Origin: Orientallactaga sibirica
Taxonomy: Eukaryota; Chordata; Mammalia; Rodentia; Dipodidae
Direction: 5' to 3'
NCBI GenBank assembly: GCA_036365145.1
Contig: JAEOAD010000013.1
Coordinates: 44,953,001-45,017,000 of the forward strand
DNA length: 64,000 bases
Each line of letters starts with the position of its first letter. Position 1 is the stretch's first letter. Shown here piece by piece: positions 1 through 9,547 of this stretch. The notes below the pieces were generated by a model. It searched no databases. It was given only the letters and a program-made list of their open reading frames with translations, and had not been told where the DNA came from. A program made the translations under genes and the position numbers.

Positions 1-40
1 TAAATAAATACTTTTAAAATAAAACTTCAAAAGCCAGGAG

Positions 41-191
41 AGGGCTGGAGAGATGGCTTAGCAGTTAAGGCACTTGTCTGCAAAGCCAGAGGACCCAGGT
101 TTGATTCTCTAGACCCACGTAAGCCAGATGCACAAGGTGGTACATGCATCTGGGGTTTGTTTACAGAAGCTGAAGGCCCTGGCATTCTCAT

Positions 192-226
<35 letters not shown>

Positions 227-290
227 TCCTCTTTCTCTTTCAAATAAATAAAATAAATAAAAAATTTAGAAAAAAAGAAAAGAAAAGAAC
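41..290 (+). mobile_element. DIP-type SINE, full length
   Basis: Non-autonomous, tRNA-derived retroposon mobilised by L1. It shows the complete plan used to recognise all other copies here: head 'ggctggagagatggct' with tRNA promoter-like boxes (A box near the head, B box 'ggtttgattc'), a body with 'cacgtaagccagatgcacaa' and 'catctgg', a CT-rich tract at about 191-240, and an (AAATA)n/A-rich tail. The DIP family name is an inference from its form; membership of the B2 superfamily is established knowledge for that family. Confidence 0.88.
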
Positions 291-310
291 GCTCACCCCC
301 CCCCCAACAA

Positions 311-410
311 TGCCAGGTGTGGTAGTGTGTACTTGTAAATCAAATACTCAGGTGGTGGCTGAGGCAGGAAGATCTTAAGGCCAGCCTGAGCTGCAAAGAC
401 TGTCTCAAAA
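311..410 (+). mobile_element. B1-type SINE, degraded
   Basis: 7SL-derived B1 copy with the head 'gccaggtgtggtag' and the end 'tgtctcaaaa'. It is shortened in the middle and heavily mutated, so it is older than most B1 copies here. Confidence 0.7.
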
Positions 411-769
411 TAACCAAGAGCTGACAGAAGAGAAGTGGGTTTATGACACATGGCTGACTTCATACTTTTGAGGCCTCTTTTCTGGCTTCCAGGAGGTAGC
501 TCTCTCCCGGTGTAAGGACATGGTCAGACCTGGATGTACTGGTATTTGTATCTGTATCCTACTTTCCTCTTACAAGACATGTCACATCAGATCAGTGGCC
601 TCAGGTTAGCTGAATTCATTCTAAAAGCTCTATCTCTGGTTGCAGTCACAGTCTAAGGTTATTATACATTAGAATGCAACAACTCTTTACTCTGATATAT
701 ATCATTTTCCTTCTTTCTGAAGAAGTTCTTGTAAGGAGGGTATACTGGTGACAAATTCCATCAACTAAA

Positions 770-770
<1 letters not shown>
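411..770. other. Unassigned single-copy-like stretch
   Basis: No repeat or coding signal is recognised in this 360-base interval between two SINE blocks. Composition is ordinary and stop codons are frequent in all frames. Confidence 0.5.

Positions 771-810
<40 letters not shown>
771..810. repeat. (TG)20 microsatellite
   Basis: Forty uninterrupted bases of TG, directly upstream of a minus-strand B1. Confidence 0.97.
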
Positions 811-813
<3 letters not shown>

Positions 814-819
814 TTGTTT

Positions 820-932
820 GTTTTCAAGGTGGGGGTCTCTTTCTAGCTCAGGCTGGTCTTGAACTCTCAGTGATCCTCCTACCTCTGTCTCCTGAGTGCT
901 GGGATTAAAGTTGTGTGCCACCATGCCCAACC
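820..932 (-). mobile_element. B1-type SINE
   Basis: Read on the minus strand it starts at 'ggttgggcatggtggc' (about 932) and runs to 'ctagaaagagacccc'. It is truncated at the tail and joined without a spacer to the DIP copy that follows. Confidence 0.85.
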
Positions 933-1160
933 TTAAATATATTTTTAAATTTTCTTATTTGCAAGCAGAGAAAAAGAGAGAGAGATGGAAAGAGACAGAG
1001 AGATAGAGTATGCCAGGACCTCTTTCTACTGCTGCAAACAAACTCCAGACACATGTGCCATTTTGTACATCTGGCTTTATGTGAGTACTGGGGAATTGAA
1101 CCTGGGCCAACAAGCTTTGCAAGCAAGTACCTTTAACTGCTGAGCCATCTCCTCAGATCT
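933..1160 (-). mobile_element. DIP-type SINE
   Basis: Near full-length inverted copy with the A-rich tail at 933-960, the GA-rich tract at 966-1010 and the head 'ctgaggagatggctcagcag' at about 1159-1140. It abuts the B1 at 820-932. Confidence 0.87.
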
Positions 1161-1220
1161 CCATAATTTTTTCCTTCACCTGAAGGATAATTTAGCTGGA
1201 TATAGAATTCTAGGTTGTTG

Positions 1221-1378
1221 GTGGGTTTTTATTTCAACACTATAGGTAGGGTCTCACTCTGGCCCAGGCTGACCTGGAATTAACTATGTAGTCTCAGAGT
1301 GGCCTTGAACTCATGGCGATCCTCCTACCCCTGCCTCCCAAGTACTGAGATTAAAGGTGTGCACCACCACGCCTGGCT
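1221..1378 (-). mobile_element. B1-type SINE
   Basis: Near full length. The head 'gccaggcgtggtggtgc' is at the right end and 'ctagggtgagaccc'-type sequence at the left. Confidence 0.88.
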
Positions 1379-1433
1379 ATTTCAATACTTTAAATGTGCC
1401 ACTCCACTGTGTCCTCTTCTTTTCTTCTCCTTC

Positions 1434-1617
1434 TTTTTTTTGGGGGGTGGTGTTGTGTTTGGTTTTTGATTTTTGGTGCTTCTAGGAAGGATCTCACTCT
1501 AGCCCAGGCTGACCTGGAATTCACTGTGTAGTCTCAGGGTGGCCTTGAATTCATGGCAACACTCCTACCTCTGCCTCCTGAATGCTGGGATTAAAGGTGT
1601 GTGCCACCACGCCCGGC
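1434..1617 (-). mobile_element. B1-type SINE
   Basis: Full-length copy with a T-rich tail at 1434-1475 and the head 'gccgggcgtggtggcac' at 1617. It is the second B1 in the same orientation within 400 bases. Confidence 0.9.
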
Positions 1618-1685
1618 CTGCTGTGTCTTCTTGTTCACATGTTTTATGTGATGTAATTCCTTTTTAGTTGTTCATGCACATGCAG

Positions 1686-1975
1686 GTACATGTGTGTGCC
1701 TGTGTGTGTGGAGGCCAGAAGACAACCTTGGGGATAATTTTTTAGGCACTGTCTACCTGTATTTGAGACACATCGTCTCATTGACCTGGTGCTCACCAAT
1801 TAGTTTACACGGCCTGGACAGCAAGCTCCAAGGATCCTCCTGTCTCCACCTTCCCAGCACTGGATTTATGGGCATGGACCACCATGCCTGACATCTTTAA
1901 GTGGTTATAGGGGTTGGACTCAGGTCCTCATGCTTGTAAGGCAAGCTCTTTACTGATTAAGCCATTTCCCTACCC
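1686..1975 (-). mobile_element. B4-like composite SINE
   Basis: Begins with a GT-rich segment and 'ggaggccagaagacaacc', continues with 'gatcctcctgtctccacctt' and a B1-like core, and ends in an ID-like tRNA head read as 'aagccatttccctacccc'. This order, ID-like head plus B1-like body plus CA/GT tail, is that of rodent B4. It is diverged. Confidence 0.72.
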
Positions 1976-1991
1976 CATATTGTACTATTCT

Positions 1992-2183
1992 TTAAAAAAA
2001 TATTTATTTATTTATGAGAGAGAGAGAATGAATGGGCATGCCGGGGCCTCCAACTATTGGAAATGAACTCCAGACACATGTACCGCCTTGAGCATCTGGC
2101 TTTACGTGAATGCTGGGGAATTGAACCCTGGTTGTTAGGCTTTATAGGCAAGTGCCTTAGCTGCTGGAACCATCTCTCCAGCC
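1992..2183 (-). mobile_element. DIP-type SINE
   Basis: Inverted copy with a short GA tract. The head at 2183-2160 carries a one-base insertion, 'gctggaac', in the tRNA-like part. Confidence 0.85.
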
Positions 2184-2204
2184 TTTTTTTTTTTTTTTTT
2201 TTTT

Positions 2205-2365
2205 AGAATTATTATTAATTAGGAGCTGTCTTTTATTGAATCATGTGTTGGTCCCATTCTCCTTGTATTACCCTATTATATTCCATCCTCCTCGTTGGGG
2301 TCGCTGTAGCAGGCAGTCACTGTGGAGGGGTGTACTCTTCTTGATAGCATTCATTTTCTTTTCTC
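2205..2365 (-). mobile_element. L1 3' UTR fragment, inverted
   Basis: The stretch with 'cctcctcgttggggtcgctg' resembles the antisense L1 3' UTR at 46170-46205 ('cctcctcgttggggtgcagg'). It is about 160 bases with no coding part, and faces the sense L1 3' end at 2500-2730 with a B1 between them. Confidence 0.55.
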
Positions 2366-2378
2366 TCTCTCTCTCTTT

Positions 2379-2496
2379 TGAAAGTAGGATCTCACTCTAG
2401 CCCAGCCTGACCCAGAATTCACTATGTAGTCTCAGGGTAGCCTCAAACTCATGATGATCCTCCAATCTCTGCCTCCTGAGTGCTGGGATTAAAGGC
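2379..2496 (-). mobile_element. B1-type SINE, head missing
   Basis: Inverted B1 from 'gtaggatctcactctagccc' to 'gggattaaaggc'. The terminal 'gtgccaccacgcccggc' part is absent, so the copy is broken at the L1 junction. Confidence 0.82.
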
Positions 2497-2499
2497 CTG

Positions 2500-2730
2500 A
2501 ATAGCCTAGGTACTACTTAGTCCAATTCAAGGTGACAATCAAAACAAGACCATCATAATAGGAGGAAAAGATCATGACATCAAAATGAAGAGAGAGAGAC
2601 TGTTTGAGAGGGGGAGGAGCTATGATGGAGAGTGGAGTTTCAAAGGAGAAAGTGGAGGGAGGGAGAAAAGTACCATGAGATATTGTCTACAATTAAGGAA
2701 GTTGTCAATAAAAAAATTTTAAAGAATAAC
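2500..2730 (+). mobile_element. L1 3' end, sense
   Basis: Purine-rich end with 'gagagtggagtttcaaagg', 'taccatgagatattgtct' and a terminal 'gtcaataaaaaaattttaaa' holding an AATAAA signal. It mirrors the antisense L1 3' terminus at 45790-45920 in this window. It is severely 5' truncated. Confidence 0.65.
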
Positions 2731-2783
2731 TATTTCATTATATTTTATTATTGTCATTTCTGTCTGGTCTGCATCTAACTTTT

Positions 2784-2932
2784 TCTTTTTTTGGCTTCCT
2801 GAGGTAGGGTCTCATTCTAGTTCAGGGTGACCTGGAATTCACTGCGTAATCTCAGGCTGATCTTGAACTCACAGTAATCCTACTTCTGCCTCCTGAGTGC
2901 TGGGATTAAAGGTGTGCATCACCACGCCCAGC
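2784..2932 (-). mobile_element. B1-type SINE
   Basis: Near full-length inverted copy ending 'caccacgcccagc' at 2932. Confidence 0.88.
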
Positions 2933-3124
2933 AATTTTCTTTTTTTCTTAGAATTTCTATCTCTGCACATGTTGTCCATCTGTTCTTCATGCTTCACTCT
3001 TCCCATTACAGCCTTTAGTATATATTATGGCTGTTTTAAATTCCCAATCTGATCATTTCAACATGTCTTTCATATCTGAACCCTCTTCTGAGGTTTGTTC
3101 TGGGGATTCAAAACTTTTTTCTAT

Positions 3125-3357
3125 ATATTTTATTTACCTATTTATTTATTTGAGAGAGAGAGAGAAGCAGAGAGAGAGAGAGAGAGACAGAAAGAAAGAA
3201 GGAGAATGGGTGCACCAGGGCCTACAGCCACTGTAAATGAACTCCAGATGCATGTATCACCTTGTGCATCTGGCTTATGTGGGTCCTGGGGAATTGAACT
3301 GAGGTTCTTTGGCTTTGCAGGCAAGCGTCTTAACCACTAAGCCATCTCCCCAGCCCC
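3125..3357 (-). mobile_element. DIP-type SINE
   Basis: Full-length inverted copy with an (AG)n tract at 3154-3187 and an intact head ending 'gccatctccccagcccc'. The target flanks read 'caaaactttttt' on both sides, consistent with a target-site duplication. Confidence 0.9.
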
Positions 3358-3373
3358 AAAACTTTTTTTTAAA

Positions 3374-3467
3374 AAGCCAGTCAGAGGTAGGAGAATTTCT
3401 GTGAGTTAGAGGCCAGCCTGAGACTACATAGTAATTCCAGGTCAGCCTGGGCTATAGTGAAACCTAC
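3374..3467 (+). mobile_element. B1-type SINE fragment
   Basis: Only the interior to the tail of a B1 remains ('cagaggtaggagaa' to 'gggctatagtgaaacctac'). It passes directly into a partial DIP copy. Confidence 0.72.
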
Positions 3468-3611
3468 AAAGCTTGCCTACAAAGCTTAACAACATGGGTT
3501 CAATTCCCCAGTACCCACATAAAGCCAGATACTTAGAGTGGCGCATGCATCTAGAGTTCATGGTGCACCATTCTCTCTTACTTTCTGTGTCTTTCCCTCC
3601 TTGAAAAGAAG
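3468..3611 (+). mobile_element. DIP-type SINE, head missing
   Basis: Starts within the tRNA-like part ('gcttgcctacaaagc') and keeps 'aattccccagtacccacat' and a short CT tract. The head is lost at the junction with the B1 fragment. Confidence 0.75.
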
Positions 3612-3614
3612 AAT

Positions 3615-3757
3615 TAGCCAGGTGTGGTGGCACATGCCTTTAATCCCAGCACTCGGGAGGCAGAGGTAGGAGGATCACCATAAGTTTGAGGCCACTCTGA
3701 GACTATATAGTGAAGTCCAGGTCAGCCTGGACTAGATAGAGTGAGACCCTACCTCAA
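3615..3757 (+). mobile_element. B1-type SINE with GAAA tail
   Basis: Full-length sense B1 whose A tail has expanded into the purine tract at 3758-3850. The left breakpoint of the 2.5 kb duplication lies inside it at about 3674. Confidence 0.9.
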
Positions 3758-3850
3758 AAAAAGAAAGAAAGAAAGAAAGAAAAAAAGAAAGAAAGAAAGA
3801 AAGAAAGAAGGAAGGAAGGAAAGAAAGAGAGAGAGAAGAAAGAAAAGAGG
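3758..3850. repeat. (GAAA)n/(GGAA)n purine tract
   Basis: Expanded B1 tail, almost pure purine on the plus strand. The equivalent tract in the right duplicate (6294-6403) is longer by roughly one to two dozen bases. Confidence 0.93.
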
Positions 3851-3924
3851 AATTGAAAAAGTAGCTTTATTATGAGGTTTTCATGTTTATCTAGCTAGAG
3901 GTCAGGCTGTTTTTTCTCTCTCCT

Positions 3925-4262
3925 TTTTTGAGGCCTTGTCTCATTCTGCCCAGGCTGACCTGGAACTCACTTTATAGTCCAGGCTATCCTTGAATGGATG
4001 TCCCCGTTTTTTTTTGTTGTTGTTGTTTTGTTTTTTGTTGGTTTTCCAAAACAGGGTCTCACTCTAGCTCAGGCTGACCTGGATTTCACTATGAAGCCTC
4101 AGGGTGGCCTTGAACTCATGGTAATCTTCCTACCTCTGCCTCCCAAGTGCTGGGATTAAAGCATGGGACACCACGCCTGGCTCCAAGGCTATACTTTAAT
4201 TCACAGTGCTCCTCTTACCTCTGCCTCCCAAGTGCTGGGGGGATTGCAGACAGGAGCCACAG
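3925..4262 (-). mobile_element. Old B1 split by a younger B1
   Basis: An old inverted B1 begins at 3925 ('gaggccttgtctcattctg'), stops at about 4003 and resumes at about 4182 ('ctccaaggctatac') through 'ctcccaagtgctgggggg'. The gap is filled exactly by the younger B1 at 4004-4181. The same nest sits at 6479-6820 in the right duplicate. Confidence 0.75.
4004..4181 (-). mobile_element. B1-type SINE nested in an older B1
   Basis: Full-length inverted copy with a long T/GTT-rich tail (4005-4045) and the head 'gccaggcgtggtgtccc' at 4181. It is present in both duplicates (right copy 6561-6736), so it predates the duplication. Confidence 0.85.
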
Positions 4263-4470
4263 GCTTTGTTTGTTTGTTTCTTTTTGTGGAGAGGAGGAGA
4301 CAGAGAGCTGCTGTGAATGAACTCCAGACGTGTGCGCCCCCTTGTGGGCAAGTGTGGCATTGTGTGCTTGCATCACTTTTGCATCTGGCTAAAAGCGGAA
4401 CCTGGAGAATCGAATGGGCATTCTTAGGCTTAGCAGGCAGGTGCTTAACCACTAAGCCATCTCTCCAGCC
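4263..4470 (-). mobile_element. DIP-type SINE, long-form variant
   Basis: Inverted DIP whose body carries about 33 extra bases between 'cccccttgtg' and 'catctggct' (segment beginning 'ggcaagtgtggcattg'). The head 'ggctggagagatggctt' is intact. The right duplicate has it at 6821-7028. Confidence 0.87.
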
Positions 4471-4573
4471 TCAGGCTGTGTTTCTTGATGGCTGTACCTA
4501 TAGGTGTCAAGAGGGTCAATTTTCCTTTAGTCACCTTGCCTTATTTATGCTGTCTTTCCTGCTATCTTTGAAT

Positions 4574-4802
4574 TTCCAAACAGTCTTTTTTTTTTTTTTT
4601 CCTGGAGATCGAACCCAAGGTTTTATAGATGCTAGGCAAAGGCACTCTACCCTCAGTTCCTTTTTATTTATTTTTTCTTTTTCTTTTTCTTTTTGTAGGG
4701 AGGCTCTCACTAGGTTTCGGGTTGGCCCGAGCTACAGAGCCTTGTGATGGTCTTGCCTCAGCAAGTAGCTGATAGTACAATTGTGTGCCTCCATGCCCAA
4801 CT
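4574..4802 (-). mobile_element. ID-like fragment plus old B1
   Basis: 4600-4660 reads like the antisense of an ID/tRNA-type SINE head ('gatcgaacccaaggtttt', 'gctaggcaaaggcactctac'). 4695-4802 is a diverged inverted B1-like monomer ending 'gtgcctccatgcccaac'. Together they may be one old B4-type composite. The copies in the right duplicate are at about 7163-7372. Confidence 0.5.
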
Positions 4803-5106
4803 TCAGATTTTCTAAATAAGGCCCCGAGCATGTATTGTACGCGTGTGTTTCTCTATTATTCAACAGGAGCCCTGTCAAGGTAGTGGGGGTGAGGGTTGGT
4901 GGAGAGAAAGAATTCTAGACTTTAATGATTCTCAGTCTTTCAATAAGCCTGGACCCCAGAGATGTGACCTTTACAAATGCTTTTCAGTTTTGCTTTGTTT
5001 GATTTTCCTCATTAGGTGAGCCAGGAAGGATAGAGGCAGTTATAGTCCAATATTTCCCTTCCCACAAGTCAGCTAGACTCTCATAAACCCCCCAGTTGGT
5101 GAGCAC

Positions 5107-5590
5107 ATTAGTTAGGGCTCCCTAGAGAAACGGAACCAATAGAACGTATGTATGTGTGTATGTAGATACTATAAAAGGGGATTTATTGTATTGGCTTACG
5201 TGATAGTGGCTGAGTCATCCGGCAATGGCTGACTGCACGCTGGAGATTCAGGGAACCAGGTAGCTCCCCGGTCCAAGAAGCAGGAAACCTGAGCAGTCCC
5301 AATCAGACATGGAAGGTCTAGAAGCTCCCTGGAGAGTCCCTAGTGTTGAGTTCAGATGGAAAGGCCAAAGAAACTGGAGCCTGATAGCAGCAGTCATATA
5401 CACACTGGCTCGGAAAAGAAGGGGCTTGCGGCACATGTACACTGCCTTCCCCCAGCCGGTCACCCAGGGTGAGTCTCTCCACCCTCCTCGGCCTCCATCA
5501 CCACCTGTCAGTCCTCCGTGGAAACAACCTCACAGGCACAGAGATGTGTTTCACTGGCCGCAGACATCTCTGGACCCAGTCAAGTTGACG
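5107..5590. mobile_element. Unclassified medium-reiteration repeat
   Basis: Starts 'ttagttagggctccctagag' and ends 'cccagtcaagttgac'. Both ends have the look of old non-autonomous DNA-transposon or MaLR-like repeats of rodents, but I cannot name the family. Right-duplicate copy at about 7670-8152. The short ORFs over it have no recognisable protein. Confidence 0.45.
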
Positions 5591-5599
5591 AAGAAGACG

Positions 5600-6090
5600 G
5601 AGCTGCTAAGTTTCTCTTGGAGGAGATCCTTGCTAAGAACAGATGCCCCGCGTGTATTTCCCAACGCCTTCTTTCTCCTTTCCCACTTGGAAACAAGAGG
5701 ATTTTCTCATGTGCATCTTCAGACTGAGAAACTGATAGGACTCTTATAGATGAAACTCACAAAAGTACAGGAGGGTCCTCCTGAGACTGGGTCCCCATGA
5801 TTTTTCTGTTTTTCTCTTTTGTTCAAACTTCTCTATACTGAGCCTTCACCACTTGGCATGTTTTCTCTAACAAATATAATTCCTACAGAGATTTCTAGTC
5901 TCTTAAGTTGTGATCCCATATCTTCTTTCTCTTGCCTTGTGAACTTAAGGGGCAGCAGTTGCCCGGTGATCTCATCTGTGATAGATGTAAGAAACACTAT
6001 TATTTTCAGTGCATTGAGCTTTGCCTAATTATAAGGACAGGAAAGATCATTTCCAAGCTCCTTACATTCAAGAACAAATACTTTTAAAAA
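5600..6090. other. Unassigned interval within the duplication
   Basis: No repeat recognised. The right copy (8160-8650) differs by only a few bases, for example 'agttgcccggtg' against 'agttacccggtg' and 'tttgccta' against 'tttgcccta'. The one-base indel shifts any frame across it, which argues against coding sequence or for a sequencing error. Confidence 0.5.
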
Positions 6091-6094
6091 CACG

Positions 6095-6212
6095 TTTTTA
6101 TATTTTTACTTATTTGAGAAAGAGAGAGGAAGAGGAATATAGAGAGCATGAGCATGCTAGGGCTTCCAGCCATTACAAATGAACTCTAGACACATGCACC
6201 ATCTTGTGCATT
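6095..6212 (-). mobile_element. DIP-type SINE cut by the duplication junction
   Basis: Only the tail half of an inverted DIP is present. It stops after 'catcttgtgcatt' and joins B1 interior sequence. The intact version of this copy is at 8660-8863. Confidence 0.9.
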
Positions 6213-8777
6213 ATCACCATAAGTTTGAGGCCACTCTGAGACTATATAGTGAAGTCCAGGTCAGCCTGGACTAGATAGAGTGAGACCCTACCTCAAAAAA
6301 AGAAAGAAAGAAAGAAAGAAAAAAAGAAAGAAAGAAAGAAAGAAAGAAAGAAGGAAGGAAGGAAGGAAGGAAGGAAAGAAAGAGAGAGAGAAGAAAGAAA
6401 AGAGGAATTGAAAAAGTAGCTTTATTATGAGGTTTTCATGTTTATCTAGCTAGAGGTCAGGCTGTTTTTTCTCTCTCCTTTTTTGAGGCCTTGTCTCATT
6501 CTGCCCAGGCTGACCTGGAACTCACTTTATAGTCCAGGCTATCCTTGAATGGATGTCCCCGTTTTTTTTTGTTGTTGTTGTTTTGTTTTTTTTTGGTTTT
6601 CCAAAACAGGGTCTCACTCTAGCTCAGGCTGACCTGGATTTCACTATGAAGCCTCAGGGTGGCCTTGAACTCATGGTAATCTTCCTACCTCTGCCTCCCA
6701 AGTGCTGGGATTAAAGCATGGGACACCACGCCTGGCTCCAAGGCTATACTTTAATTCACAGTGCTCCTCTTACCTCTGCCTCCCAAGTGCTGGGGGGGAT
6801 TGCAGACAGGAGCCACAGGCTTTGTTTGTTTGTTTCTTTTTGTGGAGAGGGAGGGAGACAGAGAGCTGCTGTGAATGAACTCCAGACGTGTGCGCCCCCT
6901 TGTGGGCAAGTGTGGCATTGTGTGCTTGCATCACTTTTGCATCTGGCTAAAAGCGGAACCTGGAGAATCGAATGGGCATTCTTAGGCTTAGCAGGCAGGT
7001 GCTTAACCACTAAGCCATCTCTCCAGCCTCAGGCTGTGTTTCTTGATGGCTGTACCTATAGGTGTCAAGAGGGTCAATTTTCCTTTAGTCACCTTGCCTT
7101 ATTTATGCTGTCTTTCCTGCTATCTTTGAATTTCCAAACAGTCTTTTTTTTTTTTTTTTTTTCCTGGAGATCGAACCCAAGGTTTTATAGATGCTAGGCA
7201 AAGGCACTCTACCCTCAGTTCCTTTTATTTATTTTTCTTTTTCTTTTTCTTTTTTTTTTTGTAGGAGGCTCTCACTAGGTTTGGGTTGGCCCCGAGCTAC
7301 AGAGCCTTGTGATGGTCTTGCCTCAGCAAGTAGCTGATAGTACAATTGTGTGCCTCCATGCCCAACTTCAGATTTTCTAAATAAGGCCCCGAGCATGTAT
7401 TGTACGCGTGTGTTTCTCTATTATTCAACAGGAGCCCTGTCAAGGTAGTGGGGGTGAGGGTTGGTGGAGAGAAAGAATTCTAGACTTTAATGATTCTCAG
7501 TCTTTCAATAAGCCTGGACCCCAGAGATGTGACCTTTACAAATGCTTTTCAGTTTTGCTTTGTTTGATTTTCCTCATTAGGTGAGCCAGGAAGGATAGAG
7601 GCAGTTATAGTCCAATATTTCCCTTCCCACAAGTCAGCTAGACTCTCATAAACCCCCCAGTTGGTGAGCACATTAGTTAGGGCTCCCTAGAGAAACGGAA
7701 CCAATAGAACGTATGTATGTGTGTATGTAGATACTATAAAAGGGGATTTATTGTATTGGCTTACGTGATAGTGGCTGAGTCATCCGGCAATGGCTGACTG
7801 CACGCTGGAGATTCAGGGAACCAGGTAGCTCCCCGGTCCAAGAAGCAGGAAACCTGAGCAGTCCCAATCAGACATGGAAGGTCTAGAAGCTCCCTGGAGA
7901 GTCCCTAGTGTTGAGTTCAGATGGAAAGGCCAAAGAAACTGGAGCCTGATAGCAGCAGTCATATACACACTGGCTCGGAAAGAAGGGGCTTGTGCACATG
8001 TACACTGCCTTCCCCAGCCGGTCACCCAGGGTGAGTCTCTCCACCCTCCTCGGCCTCCATCACCACCTGTCAGTCCTCCGTGGAAACAACCTCACAGGCA
8101 CAGAGATGTGTTTCACTGGCCGCAGACATCTCTGGACCCAGTCAAGTTGACGAAGAAGACGGAGCTGCTAAGTTTCTCTTGGAGGAGATCCTTGCTAAGA
8201 ACAGATGCCCCGCGTGTATTTCCCAACGCCTTCTTTCTCCTTTCCCACTTGGAAACAAGAGGATTTTCTCATGTGCATCTTCAGACTGAGAAACTGATAG
8301 GACTCTTATAGATGAAACTCACAAAAGTACAGGAGGGTCCTCCTGAGACTGGGTCCCCATGATTTTTCTGTTTTTCTCTTTTGTTCAAACTTCTCTATAC
8401 TGAGCCTTCACCACTTGGCATGTTTTCTCTAACAAATATAATTCCTACAGAGATTTCTAGTCTCTTAAGTTGTGATCCCATATCTTCTTTCTCTTGCCTT
8501 GTGAACTTAAGGGGCAGCAGTTACCCGGTGATCTCATCTGTGATAGATGTAAGAAACACTATTATTTTCAGTGCATTGAGCTTTGCCCTAATTATAAGGA
8601 CAGGAAAGATCATTTCCAAGCTCCTTACATTCAAGAACAAATACTTTTAAAAACACGTTTTTATATTTTTACTTATTTGAGAGAAAGAGAGAGGAAGAGG
8701 AATATAGAGAGCATGAGCATGCTAGGGCTTCCAGCCATTACAAATGAACTCTAGACACATGCACCATCTTGTGCATT
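6213..8777. repeat. 2.54 kb tandem duplication, right copy
   Basis: Second copy of 3674-6212, about 26 bases longer. Most of the gain is in the GAAA tract (6294-6403) and poly-T or CTT runs near 7145-7163 and 7245-7261. Other differences are mostly one-base homopolymer indels, the type produced by long-read consensus errors as well as by slippage. Its DIP continues undisturbed into unique flank at 8778. Confidence 0.95.
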
Positions 8778-8863
8778 TGGCTTATGTGGGTACTGGGGAA
8801 TTGAACCTGGGTCCTTAGGCTTCACAGGCAAGCACCTTAACCACTAAGCAATCTCTCCAGCCC
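8660..8863 (-). mobile_element. DIP-type SINE, first of a stack
   Basis: Inverted, near full length. It follows 'aacaaatacttttaaaa' and is followed by the near-repeat 'caaatacctttaaaa', so it is flanked by a target-site duplication that also flanks the next three SINEs. Confidence 0.88.
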
Positions 8864-8872
8864 AAATACCTT

Positions 8873-8879
8873 TAAAAAT

Positions 8880-8927
<48 letters not shown>

Positions 8928-8947
8928 CTTGAGACACATAAAGAAAG

Positions 8948-8989
<42 letters not shown>

Positions 8990-9145
8990 AGAGAATGGGT
9001 GCATCAGGGCCTCTAGCCACTGCACACGAACTCCACACATATATGCCACCTCATGCATCTGGTTTACATGGGTACTGGGGAATCAAACCTGGGTCATTAA
9101 CCTTTGTAGGCAAGCACCTTAATGGCTAAACCATCTCTCCATCCC
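8873..9145 (-). mobile_element. DIP-type SINE, second of a stack
   Basis: Inverted copy with an expanded (ATTT)n tail at about 8882-8928 and an (AG)n tract at about 8955-8983. The head 'ggatggagagatggtttagc' is mutated. The flank on the right again reads 'caaatacctttt'. Confidence 0.88.
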
Positions 9146-9152
9146 AAATACC

Positions 9153-9368
9153 TTTTTTAAAAATTATTTTTTATCTACTTATTTGAGAAAGACAAAACGA
9201 GGCAGACACACAGAGAGAAAGTGTGTGTATGGGTATGCCAGGGCCTGCTGCCACTGAAAATGAATTCCGGACATAGGCATCACTCTGTGCATCTGGCTTT
9301 ATATGGGTACTGGGGAATGGAACCCAGGCCATCAGGCTTTGCAAACAAGCTCCTTTAACCACTGAACC
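9153..9368 (-). mobile_element. DIP-type SINE, third of a stack
   Basis: Inverted copy that has lost the last head bases ('aaccactgaaccc' instead of the full end). It is followed by 'aagaacaaatactttt', the fullest form of the shared target. Confidence 0.85.
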
Positions 9369-9380
9369 CAAGAACAAATA

Positions 9381-9547
9381 CTTTTTTTTTTTTTTTTTTT
9401 TTGGTTTTTCAAGTTAGGATATTGCTCTAGCCCAGGCTGACGTGTGGAATTCACTATGTAGTCTCAGGGTGGCCTCTTACTCCCAGCGATCCTCCTATCT
9501 CTGCCTCCCGAGTGCTGGGATTAAAGGCATGTGCCACCACGCCTAGC
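9381..9547 (-). mobile_element. B1-type SINE, fourth of a stack
   Basis: Full-length inverted B1 with a 22-base T tract, also bounded by the shared target ('caaatactttt' on the left, 'caaataccttttt' on the right). Confidence 0.88.

Larger units (their letters stand above)
3674..6212. repeat. 2.54 kb tandem duplication, left copy
   Basis: Matches 6213-8777 base for base apart from length changes in simple repeats and homopolymers and a handful of isolated differences. It starts inside the B1 at 3615-3757 and ends inside a minus-strand DIP. The break sequences ('agg|atcacc' and 'gtgcatt|tgg', joined as 'gtgcatt|atcacc') share no obvious homology. It contains a nested B1 pair, a long-form DIP, an ID-like fragment, an old B1, one unclassified repeat and about 500 bases of unassigned sequence. 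Confidence 0.95.

Noticed and set aside
41..110. tRNA gene suggested by A-box and B-box-like sequence in the DIP head
   Set aside because: The boxes are the internal promoter of the SINE. No cloverleaf with paired acceptor stem can be formed from the flanks, and the same head recurs about thirty times.
4163..4747. 194-codon plus ORF (and its 159-codon relative at 6718-7197)
   Set aside because: It translates antisense B1, long-form DIP and T-rich tract sequence. The two duplicates differ by frameshifts, and nothing resembles a protein domain.
8494..8754. Cys-rich plus frame 'LICDRCKKHYYFQCIELC' suggestive of a zinc-binding domain
   Set aside because: The same locus in the left duplicate loses the frame by a one-base difference, the frame runs into a DIP, and the spacing does not complete any PHD, RING or similar finger that I know.
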